DNA of 50,324 nt from CAZWEZ01 sp964632795 (GCA_964632795.1 CAZWEZ010000013.1:1-50324); one strand, 5' to 3'. Numbered from the stretch's first letter, positions 1-7,917 are shown. Numbers and translations: made by a program. Notes: generated by a model not told the origin, from the letters alone.

Positions 1-9
1 CCGGGTCAT
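1..9 (-). CDS. Possible start of divergent merR, cut by window edge
   Basis: On the minus strand an ATG at 9-7 reads Met-Thr-Arg before the window ends. It is preceded by GAGGGAAG, an acceptable ribosome binding site. A divergent merR at this spot is the usual partner of the MerR-type operator at 51-81. Only three codons are visible, so identity rests on position alone. Confidence 0.3.
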
Positions 10-50
10 CTTCCCTCGCGGATAAGTGATAGGGACACTCAAAAAAAACC

Positions 51-81
51 TTGAGTCTGTAGTTACTACAGGCCCCATCCT
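51..81 (+). promoter_or_regulatory. MerR-type mer operator-promoter
   Basis: A -35 box TTGAGT (51-56) is followed by a 19-bp spacer and a weak -10 CATCCT (76-81). The spacer opens with a dyad, CTGTAGT-T-ACTACAG (57-71), perfect over 7 bp each side. An overlong 19-bp spacer filled by a dyad is the hallmark of MerR-family promoters, where the regulator untwists the DNA to activate. It lies 37 bp upstream of merT. The -10 box is poor and the MerR gene itself is not in view. Confidence 0.75.
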
Positions 82-117
82 AGCACTCTTGAAGGCAAGA
101 CTGGAGACAAAACTTTC

Positions 118-552
118 ATGGCCAACGCCGAGAGCCCCGTATTGGAGCCAAAACCCGACTCCGAGTCTGCGCTTCGATCCCCAGCCGAGGTGGGAAACCA
201 AGCCGGGAAACAGACGCTGGTCGCCGCTGGCGGCGTTCTCGGAGCTGTCGCCGCCTCATCCTGTTGCATCCTGCCCTTGGTGCTGTTCAGCCTCGGGGCG
301 GGAGGCGCCTGGATCGGCAACCTGACGGCATTGGCGCCGTACCAACCGGCTTTCGTTGCCGTGACCTTGGCCTTCCTGGGCTACGGCTATTTCCTGGTCT
401 ACCGCCGGCCCAAGGTGGTTTGCGCCGAGGATACCCCTTGTGCCCGCCCACCACCCAACCGCTTGGTCAAGGGGGCGCTGGGGGCGGCCACGGTGCTGGT
501 GGCGGCGGCTCTGGCCTTCAATTACATCGCCCCATTGTTCCTCGAAACATGA
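118..552 (+). CDS. merT: Mercuric transport protein MerT
   Basis: This inner-membrane protein passes Hg(II) from periplasmic MerP to cytoplasmic MerA. The 144-residue product has the MerT pattern: a first membrane helix with the vicinal pair Cys49-Cys50 (SSCCILPLV), a second helix around 76-95, a cytoplasmic loop with Cys102 and Cys108 (CAEDTPC), and a third helix near 117-140. It is about 28 residues longer than typical MerT at the N terminus. A GGAGA motif about ten bases before the ATG supports this start, although an internal start would remove the extension. It is the first gene of the mer operon, directly after the MerR-type promoter. Confidence 0.93.
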   Translation: MANAESPVLEPKPDSESALRSPAEVGNQAGKQTLVAAGGVLGAVAASSCCILPLVLFSLGAGGAWIGNLTALAPYQPAFVAVTLAFLGYGYFLVYRRPKVVCAEDTPCARPPPNRLVKGALGAATVLVAAALAFNYIAPLFLET

Positions 553-572
553 CAAGAAAGGGAGTTCCGGCC

Positions 573-860
573 ATGAAACGATATCTCGCCGTTGTCGCCG
601 TTGCCGCCACGCTTCTGTCGGCGGCCACAGCTCTGGCCGCCGAACAGACCGTCACCCTTTCGGTGGACGGCATGTTCTGTGCCAGCTGCCCGTACATCGT
701 GAAGCAGAGCCTGATCAGGGTCGAGGGCGTCAAGGACGTCAGCGTGTCGTTTAATAGGAAAACGGCCGTCGTGACCTTCGACGACGTGGTGACGGATGTC
801 GCGGCCTTGACGGCGGCGACGGCCGGGATGGGCTTCCCGTCGGCGGTGGTGGAACGCTAG
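573..860 (+). CDS. merP: Periplasmic mercury-binding protein MerP
   Basis: MerP is a periplasmic Hg(II) scavenger that hands the ion to MerT. The 95-residue product has a cleavable signal peptide (MKRYLAVVAV..., cleavage near LAAEQ, about residue 22) followed by one heavy-metal-associated domain. The metal-binding motif is GMFCASC with Cys36 and Cys39, then the usual helix (PYIVKQSL) and the VSVSFNRKTAVVTFD strand region. The start is set by AAGGGAG eight to ten bases upstream. It lies 20 bases after merT, clearly in the same operon. Length and layout are ordinary for the family. Confidence 0.95.
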   Translation: MKRYLAVVAVAATLLSAATALAAEQTVTLSVDGMFCASCPYIVKQSLIRVEGVKDVSVSFNRKTAVVTFDDVVTDVAALTAATAGMGFPSAVVER

Positions 861-886
861 GCATTACCCCTGGAGGGGGAAGTTCC

Positions 887-1141
887 ATGAACGACAAGCT
901 GGTTGCGGGGCTGGTGACGGCGGTGGTGATCGCGCCCATTTGCGCGGTCTGTATCCTTGGGCTGGCTTTCCTCGGTTCCATGTTCGCCGGCGCCTTCGGC
1001 TGGATCGCCGGTCTGAGCCCCGTGGCAACCGCAGGATTGGCGATCGTCGGGGCCATCCTCGTTTACGGGCTCTTGAAGCGGCGGAAAGAGGCGGCCGCGT
1101 GCGCGGCGGGCGGGGAAGAGAAGCTGATAGACGGAGCATGA
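887..1141 (+). CDS. Small two-helix Cys membrane protein in mer operon
   Basis: This 84-residue protein has two hydrophobic helices (about 5-30 and 42-62) and a basic tail (LLKRRKEAAAC). The first helix carries ICAVC, and a further Cys lies in the tail. Helix-embedded Cys and a Cys-bearing tail recall the small mercury carriers MerE/MerF. However, the Cys spacing (C-x2-C) and sequence fit neither well, so I do not name it. It has a strong ribosome binding site (GGAGGGGG) and its stop overlaps the merB ATG (ATGA), so it is translated with the operon. A role in Hg or methyl-Hg uptake is inference from context. Confidence 0.75.
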   Translation: MNDKLVAGLVTAVVIAPICAVCILGLAFLGSMFAGAFGWIAGLSPVATAGLAIVGAILVYGLLKRRKEAAACAAGGEEKLIDGA

Positions 1142-1911
1142 AACGGATGCACGCAGCAACGACAGACGGCCGCCTGGAGATCGAGTTGGCTCCCGGGGTC
1201 GTGTTTCCCAACTGGTCCGTGGTGAGTTCGGAGACGGTGGCCGAGGCCCTCGGTGCCATCTTCGAGGCCTTCGGGGTCGAAAGGCGCTGGGCCGGGATGG
1301 GCGGCGACGAGGACCGCGTCAGGCGTGTCGTCCTCACGCAATACGCGGAGACGGGCCATGCGCCCTCGCCCGCGCACTTGGCGGACGCGACCGGTCTGTC
1401 CCTCGAGGACGTCGGCCGGCTCCTGAGGAGCCTGAGCGCGCGCGATCTCGTCGTTCTCGGCGAGAGCGGCGAGACCATCACCGGGGCCTATCCGTTCACC
1501 GAACGCGACACGGGACACCGGGTCCATCTCGGCGGCCGTAGGCTCAATGCCATGTGCGCGATCGACGCCCTCGGTACGGGCGCAATGTGCGGCGAGAATA
1601 GCGTCATCGAGTCCTCTTGTCGGAATTGTGATCGGCCCATGCAGGTCGAGACTCGGGATGGAGGCAGGGCGATCAAATCCGTATCGCCCGAGAACGCCAT
1701 CGTGTGGTCCGGAATCCAGGACACCGGTGGGTGCTCCGCCGACACCATGTGCACGGTCATGGCTTTTTTCTGCTCGGACGACTGCCTGGGTTCGTGGCGT
1801 AGCGCCAATGCCTCCGGCACGGCTGGTTACCGGCTGTCAATCGACGAAGGACTCCAGGCGGGCAAGGCGATTTTCATGCCGTTGTTGGCGGCCGCTTCAG
1901 TGAACCTGTAG
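1138..1911 (+). CDS. merB: Alkylmercury (organomercurial) lyase MerB
   Basis: MerB breaks the carbon-mercury bond of organomercurials by protonolysis and releases Hg(II) for MerA. The 257-residue product contains the known catalytic triad pattern: Cys140 and Asp143 in NAMCAIDALG, and Cys212 in FFCSDDCLGSW. The N-terminal half (about 20-110) resembles the winged-helix-like portion of MerB with the substrate-domain lead-in. It is longer than the roughly 212-residue plasmid MerB, mainly N-terminally and in loops. Its ATG overlaps the upstream stop. Its presence makes this a broad-spectrum mer operon. Confidence 0.93.
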   Translation: MKRMHAATTDGRLEIELAPGVVFPNWSVVSSETVAEALGAIFEAFGVERRWAGMGGDEDRVRRVVLTQYAETGHAPSPAHLADATGLSLEDVGRLLRSLSARDLVVLGESGETITGAYPFTERDTGHRVHLGGRRLNAMCAIDALGTGAMCGENSVIESSCRNCDRPMQVETRDGGRAIKSVSPENAIVWSGIQDTGGCSADTMCTVMAFFCSDDCLGSWRSANASGTAGYRLSIDEGLQAGKAIFMPLLAAASVNL

Positions 1912-1927
1912 AGGAAACCGACGTACC

Positions 1928-2329
1928 ATGATGAACGACAGAAAACTCATCCGTGCCGGGTCTTGGGGCACGGCCATAGCTGCGGTTTGTTGTTTCACCC
2001 CCGCCTTGGTCGTTCTCTTCGGTTTTGCCGGGCTGTCCGCCTTCGTTGGCTGGCTCGACTACGGCTTGTTCCCGATGTTGTTCGCGTCGATGGGGGTGGT
2101 CGCCTACGCGCTCTATCTGCGCTTCGGTCGCAAGGGCCCGTCGCCAACGGTGCCGATCGTCGTGGCCGTCGTTGCGCTTTCGGCGCTTCTTTTCTGGCTT
2201 GAGTTCAGATATGCGCTGCGCATCTCCGTCGCGGCCGCCATCGCCATTGCCGCTTATGCGTACTATCTGCGCGCCTGCGTGCGGCGGCAAGACAGCCAGT
2301 TGGCCGATACAAAGGAGACAACATCGTGA
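1928..2329 (+). CDS. merF: MerF-like mercury transporter with extra C-terminal helices
   Basis: Residues 1-68 match MerF: the vicinal Cys21-Cys22 in the first helix (AAVCCFTPALVVLFG), followed by GLSAFVGWLDY and a second helix. Classical MerF is about 81 residues and ends in a second Cys pair. Here that pair is missing and the protein continues to 133 residues with two more hydrophobic segments (about 72-91 and 95-115) ending YYLRAC. It is probably an inner-membrane Hg(II) importer additional to MerT. A GAGGAAACC motif precedes the start, and the stop overlaps the merA GTG. The extension could alter topology or supply its Cys116 as an exit thiol, which is inference. Confidence 0.85.
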   Translation: MMNDRKLIRAGSWGTAIAAVCCFTPALVVLFGFAGLSAFVGWLDYGLFPMLFASMGVVAYALYLRFGRKGPSPTVPIVVAVVALSALLFWLEFRYALRISVAAAIAIAAYAYYLRACVRRQDSQLADTKETTS

Positions 2330-3756
2330 GCAAGGCCTACTGTCCGCCGGCGGCGGGAAACGGCCGCTACGATCTCGCTGTCATCGGTGCGGGCTCTGCC
2401 GGGTTCTCCGCCGCGATCGCCGCCGCCGACCAGGGGGCACAGGTCGCCCTCATCGGTCATGGTACGATCGGCGGCACCTGTGTCAATGTCGGCTGCGTGC
2501 CTTCGAAGACTCTCATTCGCGCGGTGGAGACTCTGCATCAGGCCCATGCGGCCTCCCGCTTCGCGGGGATCGAAGCACGGTCCAGCCTAAAGGATTGGCG
2601 CGCCCTGATCGCCCAGAAGGACGATCTCGTCACTGGCTTGCGGCGGGCCAAGTACATCGATGTCCTGCCCTCCTACAATACGGTCGCGTACATGGAAGGT
2701 GCGGCGCTCCTGACCGGAAACGGTGTTTCCGTCAACGGCGACGCCCTCACCCTGGATAAGATTGTCATTGCGACGGGATCCTCGCCGACGGTTCCGAGCA
2801 TACCCGGCATCGAGGACGTTCCTCATCTCACCAGCATGACGGCGCTGGAGCTCGACCACCTGCCCCAATCGATCATGGTAATCGGAGCCGGATACATCGG
2901 CTGTGAACTCGCTCAAATGCTTGCCCGTGCCGGCGTCGCCGTGACGGTGCTGTGCCGGCGCCGGCTGCTCCCCGAGGGCGAGCCCGAGATCAGCGAGGCG
3001 CTCACCCGCTGCTTCCGCGACGAAGGCATCACGGTGCGGAGCGGGGTTTCTTACAAGGAGATCCGTCGCACGGACGAAAGCGTCGCGCTGACGATCGCCG
3101 GGAACGACGGAGACGACACGGTCGTCGCCGAACAGGTTCTCGTGGCGACCGGGCGACGCCCGAACACGGAGGGCATGGGGCTGGAGGAGGCCGGCGTCGA
3201 GCTTCTGCCCACCGGCGGCATCAAAATCGACGACCGGATGCGCACGACCAAAGCCGGTATCTATGCCGCGGGTGACGTGACGGGACGGGACATGTTCGTC
3301 TACATGGCCGCGTACGGGGCCAGGATCGCGGCCGAGAACGCGCTTGACGGCGACGCCCACCGGTATGACGCGACAGCCATGCCGGCGGTGACCTTCACCG
3401 ATCCGCAGGCGGCCAGCGTCGGTCTGACCGAGGCGGTGGCGCGCGAGCGGGGTTTTGAGGTGAAAACCTCCATCCTCCCGCTCGAACACGTACCGCGGGC
3501 GCTTGCCGCCCGTGACACGCGGGGGCTCATCAAGCTCGTCGCGGATGCCGAGAGCGATGCGTTGTTGGGTGCCCACATCCTGGCGCCCGAGGGAGCGGAC
3601 AGCATTCAGACGGCGGTATTGGCGATCAAGAGCGGAATGACCGTTACCGAGCTCGCGGCGACGATCTTCCCATACCTGACGACGGTGGAAGGACTGAAGC
3701 TCGCGGCGCTGACCTTCGAAAAGGACGTATCAAAGTTGTCGTGCTGCGCCGGATAG
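2326..3756 (+). CDS. merA: Mercuric reductase MerA, lacking the HMA domain
   Basis: This cytoplasmic flavoenzyme reduces Hg(II) to volatile Hg(0) with NADPH. The 476-residue product has the FAD GxGxxG motif (VIGAGSAG, 19-26), the redox disulfide in GGTCVNVGCVPSK (Cys52, Cys57), a second dinucleotide fold (VIGAGYIG, about 185-192), the FAD-contacting YAAGDV, and the C-terminal vicinal Cys473-Cys474 before AG that captures Hg in MerA. The N-terminal MerP-like domain of many MerA proteins is absent. The start is GTG, overlapping the merF stop, with AAAGGAG ten bases upstream. It is the last intact gene of the operon. Confidence 0.95.
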   Translation: MSKAYCPPAAGNGRYDLAVIGAGSAGFSAAIAAADQGAQVALIGHGTIGGTCVNVGCVPSKTLIRAVETLHQAHAASRFAGIEARSSLKDWRALIAQKDDLVTGLRRAKYIDVLPSYNTVAYMEGAALLTGNGVSVNGDALTLDKIVIATGSSPTVPSIPGIEDVPHLTSMTALELDHLPQSIMVIGAGYIGCELAQMLARAGVAVTVLCRRRLLPEGEPEISEALTRCFRDEGITVRSGVSYKEIRRTDESVALTIAGNDGDDTVVAEQVLVATGRRPNTEGMGLEEAGVELLPTGGIKIDDRMRTTKAGIYAAGDVTGRDMFVYMAAYGARIAAENALDGDAHRYDATAMPAVTFTDPQAASVGLTEAVARERGFEVKTSILPLEHVPRALAARDTRGLIKLVADAESDALLGAHILAPEGADSIQTAVLAIKSGMTVTELAATIFPYLTTVEGLKLAALTFEKDVSKLSCCAG

Positions 3757-3779
3757 AAACCTGAAATGGAACGCCCCCG

Positions 3780-4268
3780 ATGACCGGCGCAATGGCTTTT
3801 GCATTTCTCATCGGAATGATCACCACGGTGAATCCCTGCGGGTTTGTTTTGCTTCCGGCTTAATTTGGCGCGCCGGCTGGGAACGGGTGAGGCCGGCGAT
3901 GGGAACAGGCTTGATGCGGTCCTTCACGCGATCACTATTGGAGCCTCCGCGACGGCAGGGTTTGTCCTGGTTTTTGGATTGTCGGTGGGGCGATGGTGTT
4001 CGGGGCAAATTGGCTCACTAGCGGGTTCCCATGGGCCGGATTCATCATTGGGATCGTGCTGGCTATTACCGGCCTTGCCGTTATGGCGGGTCTGCGGATT
4101 GGATTGCGGCTACCGACGGCGAAACGCCTCACCGGCGGGAATGGCCTGAGCGGTGATTTTGTCTACGGCGTTGGCTACGCGATCGTTTCGCTTTCTTGCA
4201 GCCTGCCGATCTTTTTAACCGTAACGGGGATGACGTTTTCCGAAAGCGCTCTCGCGATTATGGCATAA
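3780..4268 (+). pseudogene. Decayed CcdA/DsbD-like membrane thiol transporter
   Basis: Starting at ATG 3780 the reading frame gives MTGAMAFAFLIGMITTVNPC, then GFVLLPA, a CcdA-type first helix with its conserved NPCG. TAA then stops it at 3861. Removing one A there restores YLARRLG and a second helix. A missing base near 3988-3992 shifts the frame again before MVFGANWLTSGF. The last frame ends with GYAIVSLSCSLPIFL, the second conserved Cys helix of the family, and stops at 4268, well short of a full CcdA. Two frameshifts plus C-terminal loss mark a pseudogene. CcdA-like genes do occur beside some mer operons, so it was probably once an operon member. Confidence 0.8.
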
Positions 4269-4549
4269 AGCCCGATTGACCTGATTTCAGCACCCCATCC
4301 CGTAACCTCTGAAATTCCATTTGATTCGTCGAGGAGCCAATTTCCGTTTCCTCGTTTTGGTGGTTTTGGGGACACGCTACTTGAATTCAGGCAACCCGGC
4401 GATGGTCCTTCGGCGGAAATTCCGAAGGTCGGGGCATTGCGGTGACGGGGCGCCACGCACACGATGTTTTGAACTGTTTTGAACCGTGTTGAGCGGTGTC
4501 CGGTGCTACCTTTCGAGTCCGCGGACAAGGCAAACGGACGGAGGGTCAC
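4269..4549. other. Intergenic gap between mer remnant and DUF302 gene
   Basis: No coding sequence is supportable here. Composition is lower in GC than the flanks. At 4465-4494 lies a 10-bp periodic repeat: TGTTTTGAAC twice, then the degenerate CGTGTTGAGC. It sits about 55 bases upstream of the DUF302 start and could be a promoter or operator element. This is probably the boundary of the mer insertion. Confidence 0.5.
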
Positions 4550-5032
4550 ATGCGCTGGGTTTTGGTTTACGTCTTCGCGCTGGTCCTGTCGCTGGGGGCA
4601 CCGGCGACGGCCGCCAATCCGACACCTTATTCGGGGACGCGCGTCATCGATACCGGGCGGCCCTTCGCAGCCTTTCTGAGCCAACTCGAAGCGGCGATCA
4701 AGGCCAACAAGATGGGCATCGTGGCGCGGGCCTGCGCGACCTGCGGGGCGAAGTCGATCGGCGTCACCATCCCCGGCAACCGGGTGATTATGATCTTTCA
4801 TCCCCGCTTCGCGGTGCGCATGCTGGCGGCCAGCGAGGAAGCGGGCATCGAGGCGCCGCTGCGCCTTTACGTCACCGAGCGCGCGGACGGCAGCGCCCGG
4901 CTGACCTACCGGATGCCGAGCCACGTGTTCGGCGCCTACCAAGTGCCCGCCCTTGACGAGATGGCCAAGGAACTGGACAAGATCCTCGCGGCGATCGTCG
5001 TCGCCGCCACCAATCAGGAAGCCGCGCCCTGA
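4550..5032 (+). CDS. Exported DUF302 protein
   Basis: The 160-residue product has a signal peptide (MRWVLVYVFALVLSLGAPATA, cleavage near residue 21) and then a single DUF302 domain: DTGRPFAAFLSQLEAAIKAN, a GIVARACATCGAKSIG stretch with two Cys, VIMIFHPRFAVRML, and a final helix. The family's function is not established; it often sits beside sulfur-metabolism or redox genes. The ATG at 4550 is chosen because GGAGGG ends five bases upstream and a signal peptide begins exactly there. The next gene (YeeE/YedE-type) follows without a clear gap, so the two are probably co-transcribed. Confidence 0.85.
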   Translation: MRWVLVYVFALVLSLGAPATAANPTPYSGTRVIDTGRPFAAFLSQLEAAIKANKMGIVARACATCGAKSIGVTIPGNRVIMIFHPRFAVRMLAASEEAGIEAPLRLYVTERADGSARLTYRMPSHVFGAYQVPALDEMAKELDKILAAIVVAATNQEAAP

Positions 5033-5088
5033 CCACCGCCACCCTTACCCCGCCCCGAATCCAGCGCCCGATCCTTGCCGCCGCCCTG

Positions 5089-5433
5089 GTGGTTTCGGCG
5101 GCACTGTTCGTCCGTCTGCTCGACGACGGGGCCAAACCGGCCGCTCTGTTCGCGGTCATGAACATCGGCATCATCCTCGGCGCCCTGGTCGCCGGGTCGC
5201 TGGCCGGCAAGGTGGCGCCGGGTCCGGCGATCCGATGGCCTTCGCTGGCTGCCGCCGTGATCGGGGGCCTGGTCATGGGTTACGGTGCCCGGCTGGCGTA
5301 CGGCTGCAACATCGGCGCCTTCTTCAGCGGCGTCGCCTCGACCAGCCTGCACGGCTGGGTTTGGATCCTTTGCGCCATCCCCGGCAACGTCATCGGCGCC
5401 CGCCTGAGGCCCTGGTTCGGCCTCGACGGATGA
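5089..5433 (+). CDS. YeeE/YedE-family membrane protein, C-terminal part only
   Basis: YeeE/YedE proteins carry thiosulfate or other sulfur species across the inner membrane and usually run to about 350-400 residues. This product is about 114 residues and matches only the final part: GLVMGYGARLAYGCNIGAFF with the conserved Cys, then SLHGWVWILCAIPGN and RLRPWFG. The first ATG/GTG-type codon is GTG 5089. The homologous frame stays open back to CTG 5029, which overlaps the DUF302 stop, so translation could be coupled from there. It is either a genuine half-size member or a truncated relic; I cannot decide. Confidence 0.65.
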   Translation: MVSAALFVRLLDDGAKPAALFAVMNIGIILGALVAGSLAGKVAPGPAIRWPSLAAAVIGGLVMGYGARLAYGCNIGAFFSGVASTSLHGWVWILCAIPGNVIGARLRPWFGLDG

Positions 5434-5581
5434 AACGCCCGGGCACTTGAAAGCCGTTCGATACTTCCCACCTCGATCCTCGGAGGTGGACATCAGGATG
5501 GAGGAGAAGGTCATGAGGTCCATCGCCGTCGCCCGCCGAGCGCACCATCGAAGGCTTATGGAAAAAGATCGGCGGTAGCGG

Positions 5582-6469
5582 TCATTTCGCTCCGCGCAAA
5601 CCGAGTTTGGCGCGCGCTTCCTCGGGGCCCAGCACGCGGGCGCCCAGGCGTTCGATGATCTCGACCGCCCGCTCCACCAGTTGGGCGTTGCTGGCCAGCA
5701 CGCCGCGGTCCAGATAAAGGTTGTCCTCCAGCCCGACCCGGACGTTGCCGCCCAACAGCACCGCCTGGGCGGCCATCGGCATCTGCATCCGCGATGGCCC
5801 GAAACCCGCCCACATGGCATCCTCGGGGAGGGCGTCGCGCATCACCCTCATCGAATCGGTATCGGCCCCGGCGCCCCACGGCAGGCCGAGGCAGATCTGG
5901 AACAGCGGCGGGGCCGCTATCAGGCCGTCGTCAATCATCTTGCGGGCGAACCGGACTTGCCCGAGATCGAACACCTCGAGCTCGGGTTTGATGCCGCATT
6001 CCCTGACCTTTTCGGCCATGATCCGCAGGTATCCCGGAGGGCTGACGTAAACATAATTACCCTCGCCGAAATTCATCGAGCCGCAGTCGATGCTGCACAT
6101 CTCGGGCAGCAGTTCGACGGCATGGGCGATCCTTTCCTCAGGCCCGGCCATGTCGGTGCCGGGGCCGCCGACGCTGGGGTCCTCGTCGCCGGGGAACCAG
6201 TCGCCGCCCATGCCGCAGGTGAGGTTGATGATGACGTCGGTGGCGGAGTCGCGAATCCTCCCGACCGCCTCGCGGAACAGCGCCGGGTCGCGCGATCCCT
6301 TGCCGGTCTCCGGGTCGCGGACATGGACGTGGGCGATCGCCGCCCCCGCCTTGGCCGCTTCGATCGCCGCCTCGGCGACCTGTTGGGGCGTTACCGGCAC
6401 GCCGGGATGCTTGGCCAGCGTGTCGCCGGCCCCGGTGACGGCGCAGGTGATGATGACTTCGGTGTTCAT
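5582..6469 (-). CDS. BKACE (DUF849) beta-keto acid cleavage enzyme, likely 3-dehydrocarnitine
   Basis: BKACE enzymes condense a beta-keto acid with acetyl-CoA, releasing acetoacetate and a new CoA ester (or the equivalent acyl transfer), with a Zn ion. The 295-residue product has the Zn-binding HVHVRDPETG (His47, His49), the TGGA-like TCGMGGD loop, LNFG-like SMNFGEGN, and GLEDN with the third Zn ligand. The start follows a strong AGGGGGAGGAC. In carnitine users such as Pseudomonas, a DUF849 protein cleaves 3-dehydrocarnitine to glycine betaine. The carnitine dehydrogenase, CaiD-like protein and GATase1/AraC regulator nearby make that the best substrate guess. Its promoter carries the 20-bp direct repeat at 6561-6590. 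Confidence 0.9.
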   Translation of the reverse strand: MNTEVIITCAVTGAGDTLAKHPGVPVTPQQVAEAAIEAAKAGAAIAHVHVRDPETGKGSRDPALFREAVGRIRDSATDVIINLTCGMGGDWFPGDEDPSVGGPGTDMAGPEERIAHAVELLPEMCSIDCGSMNFGEGNYVYVSPPGYLRIMAEKVRECGIKPELEVFDLGQVRFARKMIDDGLIAAPPLFQICLGLPWGAGADTDSMRVMRDALPEDAMWAGFGPSRMQMPMAAQAVLLGGNVRVGLEDNLYLDRGVLASNAQLVERAVEIIERLGARVLGPEEARAKLGLRGAK

Positions 6470-6560
6470 GTCCTCCCCCTCGGGCTCGGTGGCCGAGCCG
6501 GATCGAATTTTTTTCCAGGCGTCGATGATAGTCGAAGAAATGGCGAACGGGCACTGTCGA

Positions 6561-6590
6561 TTTTTCGCCGATCTTGACGATTTTTCGTCA
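6561..6590 (-). promoter_or_regulatory. AraC-type direct-repeat operator before BKACE gene
   Basis: Read on the minus strand, half-sites TGACGAAAAA (6590-6581) and CGGCGAAAAA (6570-6561) are repeated at exactly 20 bp, the spacing usual for AraC-family dimers. The upstream half is also part of a perfect inverted repeat, TTGACGA-TTTT-TCGTCAA (6574-6591), so it could serve both the BKACE gene and the divergent regulator. Like half-sites occur before the hydratase gene (10840-10869) and the acyl-CoA dehydrogenase gene (10923-10952). Confidence 0.6.
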
Positions 6591-6642
6591 AATTCTATGA
6601 TCGACCCCAGCCATGGAGCGTCTCGCGGGGGAGGGAAAAGAG

Positions 6643-7668
6643 ATGGAACAGCCAACCACGACGCCGACGTATTCGATCGGCTTCGTGCTCATTCCCAGGT
6701 TCAACATGATCGCCTTGCTGGCGACCCTGGAACCGATGCGGATCGCCAACTACATCAGCGGCCGCAAGCTCTACGACTGGCAACTGCTGTCGGTCGGGGG
6801 CGGGCAGGTGGCGGCGAGCAACGGCTTGTCCCTGGCCACCGAGTCGATCGCCGGAAACGAACCGCGCCGGGACGCGGTGGTGGTCTGCGGGAGCTGGGAT
6901 TCCGAACATTACGAGAGCCCGGAGCTGTTCACCTGGCTGCGCCGGCTCGACAGGACGCAGGTGGTTCTCGGGGCCATGGACATCGGCACCTACATCCTCG
7001 CCCGCGCCGGGTTGCTTGCCGATCGCACGGTGGCCATGCACTGGTATTGCAGCCGCGCCTTCGCCGAACAGTACCCCGATATCGCGGTCGAAGAGCGGCT
7101 TTACATCGCCGAAGGGAACCGGGTGACGATCTCGGGCGGCGTCGCCGGCCTCGACATGATGCTCAACGACATCAAAGAGCGTCATGGCGCGCCGTTGTCA
7201 CGCGAGGTCGCGGACCATGTCCTTCACGGACCAATCCGCCCCCCCGGCTCGGCGCAGCGTTCGCGCGGCGTGGACGACCGCAAGTTCCTGGTTCCGGTGA
7301 TGCGCCAGGCCATCGCGCTGATGGAAGACAACCTGGAAGACCCGCTGACCATCCCCGGGCTGGCGAAGGCCCTCGGCATCTCGCAACGCAAGCTGGAGCG
7401 GCTGTTCCGCAAGCACGTCGGATCGTCGGTGGTCGGCTTCTACCGGATGCTCCGCCTGCAGCATGCGCGGGTCCTGTTGACCAACACCGACCTCCCGATC
7501 CGCGAAATTTCGGTCGCCTGCGGCTATTCCAGCCTGTCCCATTTCGCCAAGTCCTTCCACGCCCAGTTCGGACGCCGCCCCCGGGACAACCGCGACGCCT
7601 GGCCGGAATCGGATCCGGCCCCGGTATGGCTCGGAATCACCGCCTCCCTGACCGACCCGGCGCCCTGA
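6643..7668 (+). CDS. GlxA/CdhR-like AraC regulator with GATase1 domain
   Basis: This is a transcriptional activator. Residues about 10-180 form a DJ-1/PfpI (GATase1-like) sensor domain in which the usual nucleophile Cys is absent (VLGAMDIGTYILARAGLL), as expected for a ligand sensor. Residues about 225-325 are an AraC DNA-binding domain with two helix-turn-helices (IPGLAKALGISQRKLERLF and IREISVACGYSSLSHFAKSF). This architecture is that of CdhR and GbdR, which sense carnitine and glycine betaine/dimethylglycine. ATG 6643 is preferred to ATG 6613 because GGGGGAGGG lies eight bases before it. It is divergent from BKACE and is the likely regulator of the carnitine module. Confidence 0.9.
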   Translation: MEQPTTTPTYSIGFVLIPRFNMIALLATLEPMRIANYISGRKLYDWQLLSVGGGQVAASNGLSLATESIAGNEPRRDAVVVCGSWDSEHYESPELFTWLRRLDRTQVVLGAMDIGTYILARAGLLADRTVAMHWYCSRAFAEQYPDIAVEERLYIAEGNRVTISGGVAGLDMMLNDIKERHGAPLSREVADHVLHGPIRPPGSAQRSRGVDDRKFLVPVMRQAIALMEDNLEDPLTIPGLAKALGISQRKLERLFRKHVGSSVVGFYRMLRLQHARVLLTNTDLPIREISVACGYSSLSHFAKSFHAQFGRRPRDNRDAWPESDPAPVWLGITASLTDPAP

Positions 7669-7672
7669 TCCG

Positions 7673-7875
7673 GCGCGAAGCGCATTCCCTTCTTCTCCGC
7701 GCCCTCCGCGTCTTAAAATCTTCCTCCGCGTCCTCTGCGTTGAATCACCCGTTCATCCCGCGCACGGTGTTCGAAGGGATAGCTTGAACGAACCGGGTAA
7801 TTGAACGCAGAGGACGCGGAGGAAGAGAAAGACGCGGAGGGCACGGAGGAAGATAAAGGGAATGCGCTTCGCGCG
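7673..7875. repeat. Large palindromic repeat element, copy A
   Basis: Two arms of about 80 bp (7673-7751 and 7794-7875) are imperfect inverted repeats of each other, rich in CTCCGCG and GACGCGGAGG. The centre carries GTTCATCCCGCGCACGGTG and GAACGAACCGGGTAATT. A second copy of arms and centre lies at 8826-9008 in the same orientation. No coding sequence is supportable here. The transcript would fold into a very long hairpin. Confidence 0.8.
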
Positions 7876-7917
7876 AGATCGTTCCTATGGCCCGCCCCGT
7901 CGCCGGTGAGCACGGAA

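Noticed and set aside
4340..4430. Possible insertion-sequence end near the mer remnant
   Set aside because: The sequence has IS-like feel around GGGGACACGC but no matching inverted end, transposase frame or target duplication was found.
5498..5578. A 26-codon frame (MEEKVMRSIAV...) between YeeE and BKACE
   Set aside because: No family resemblance, basic tail, and likely chance; not enough to call a gene.
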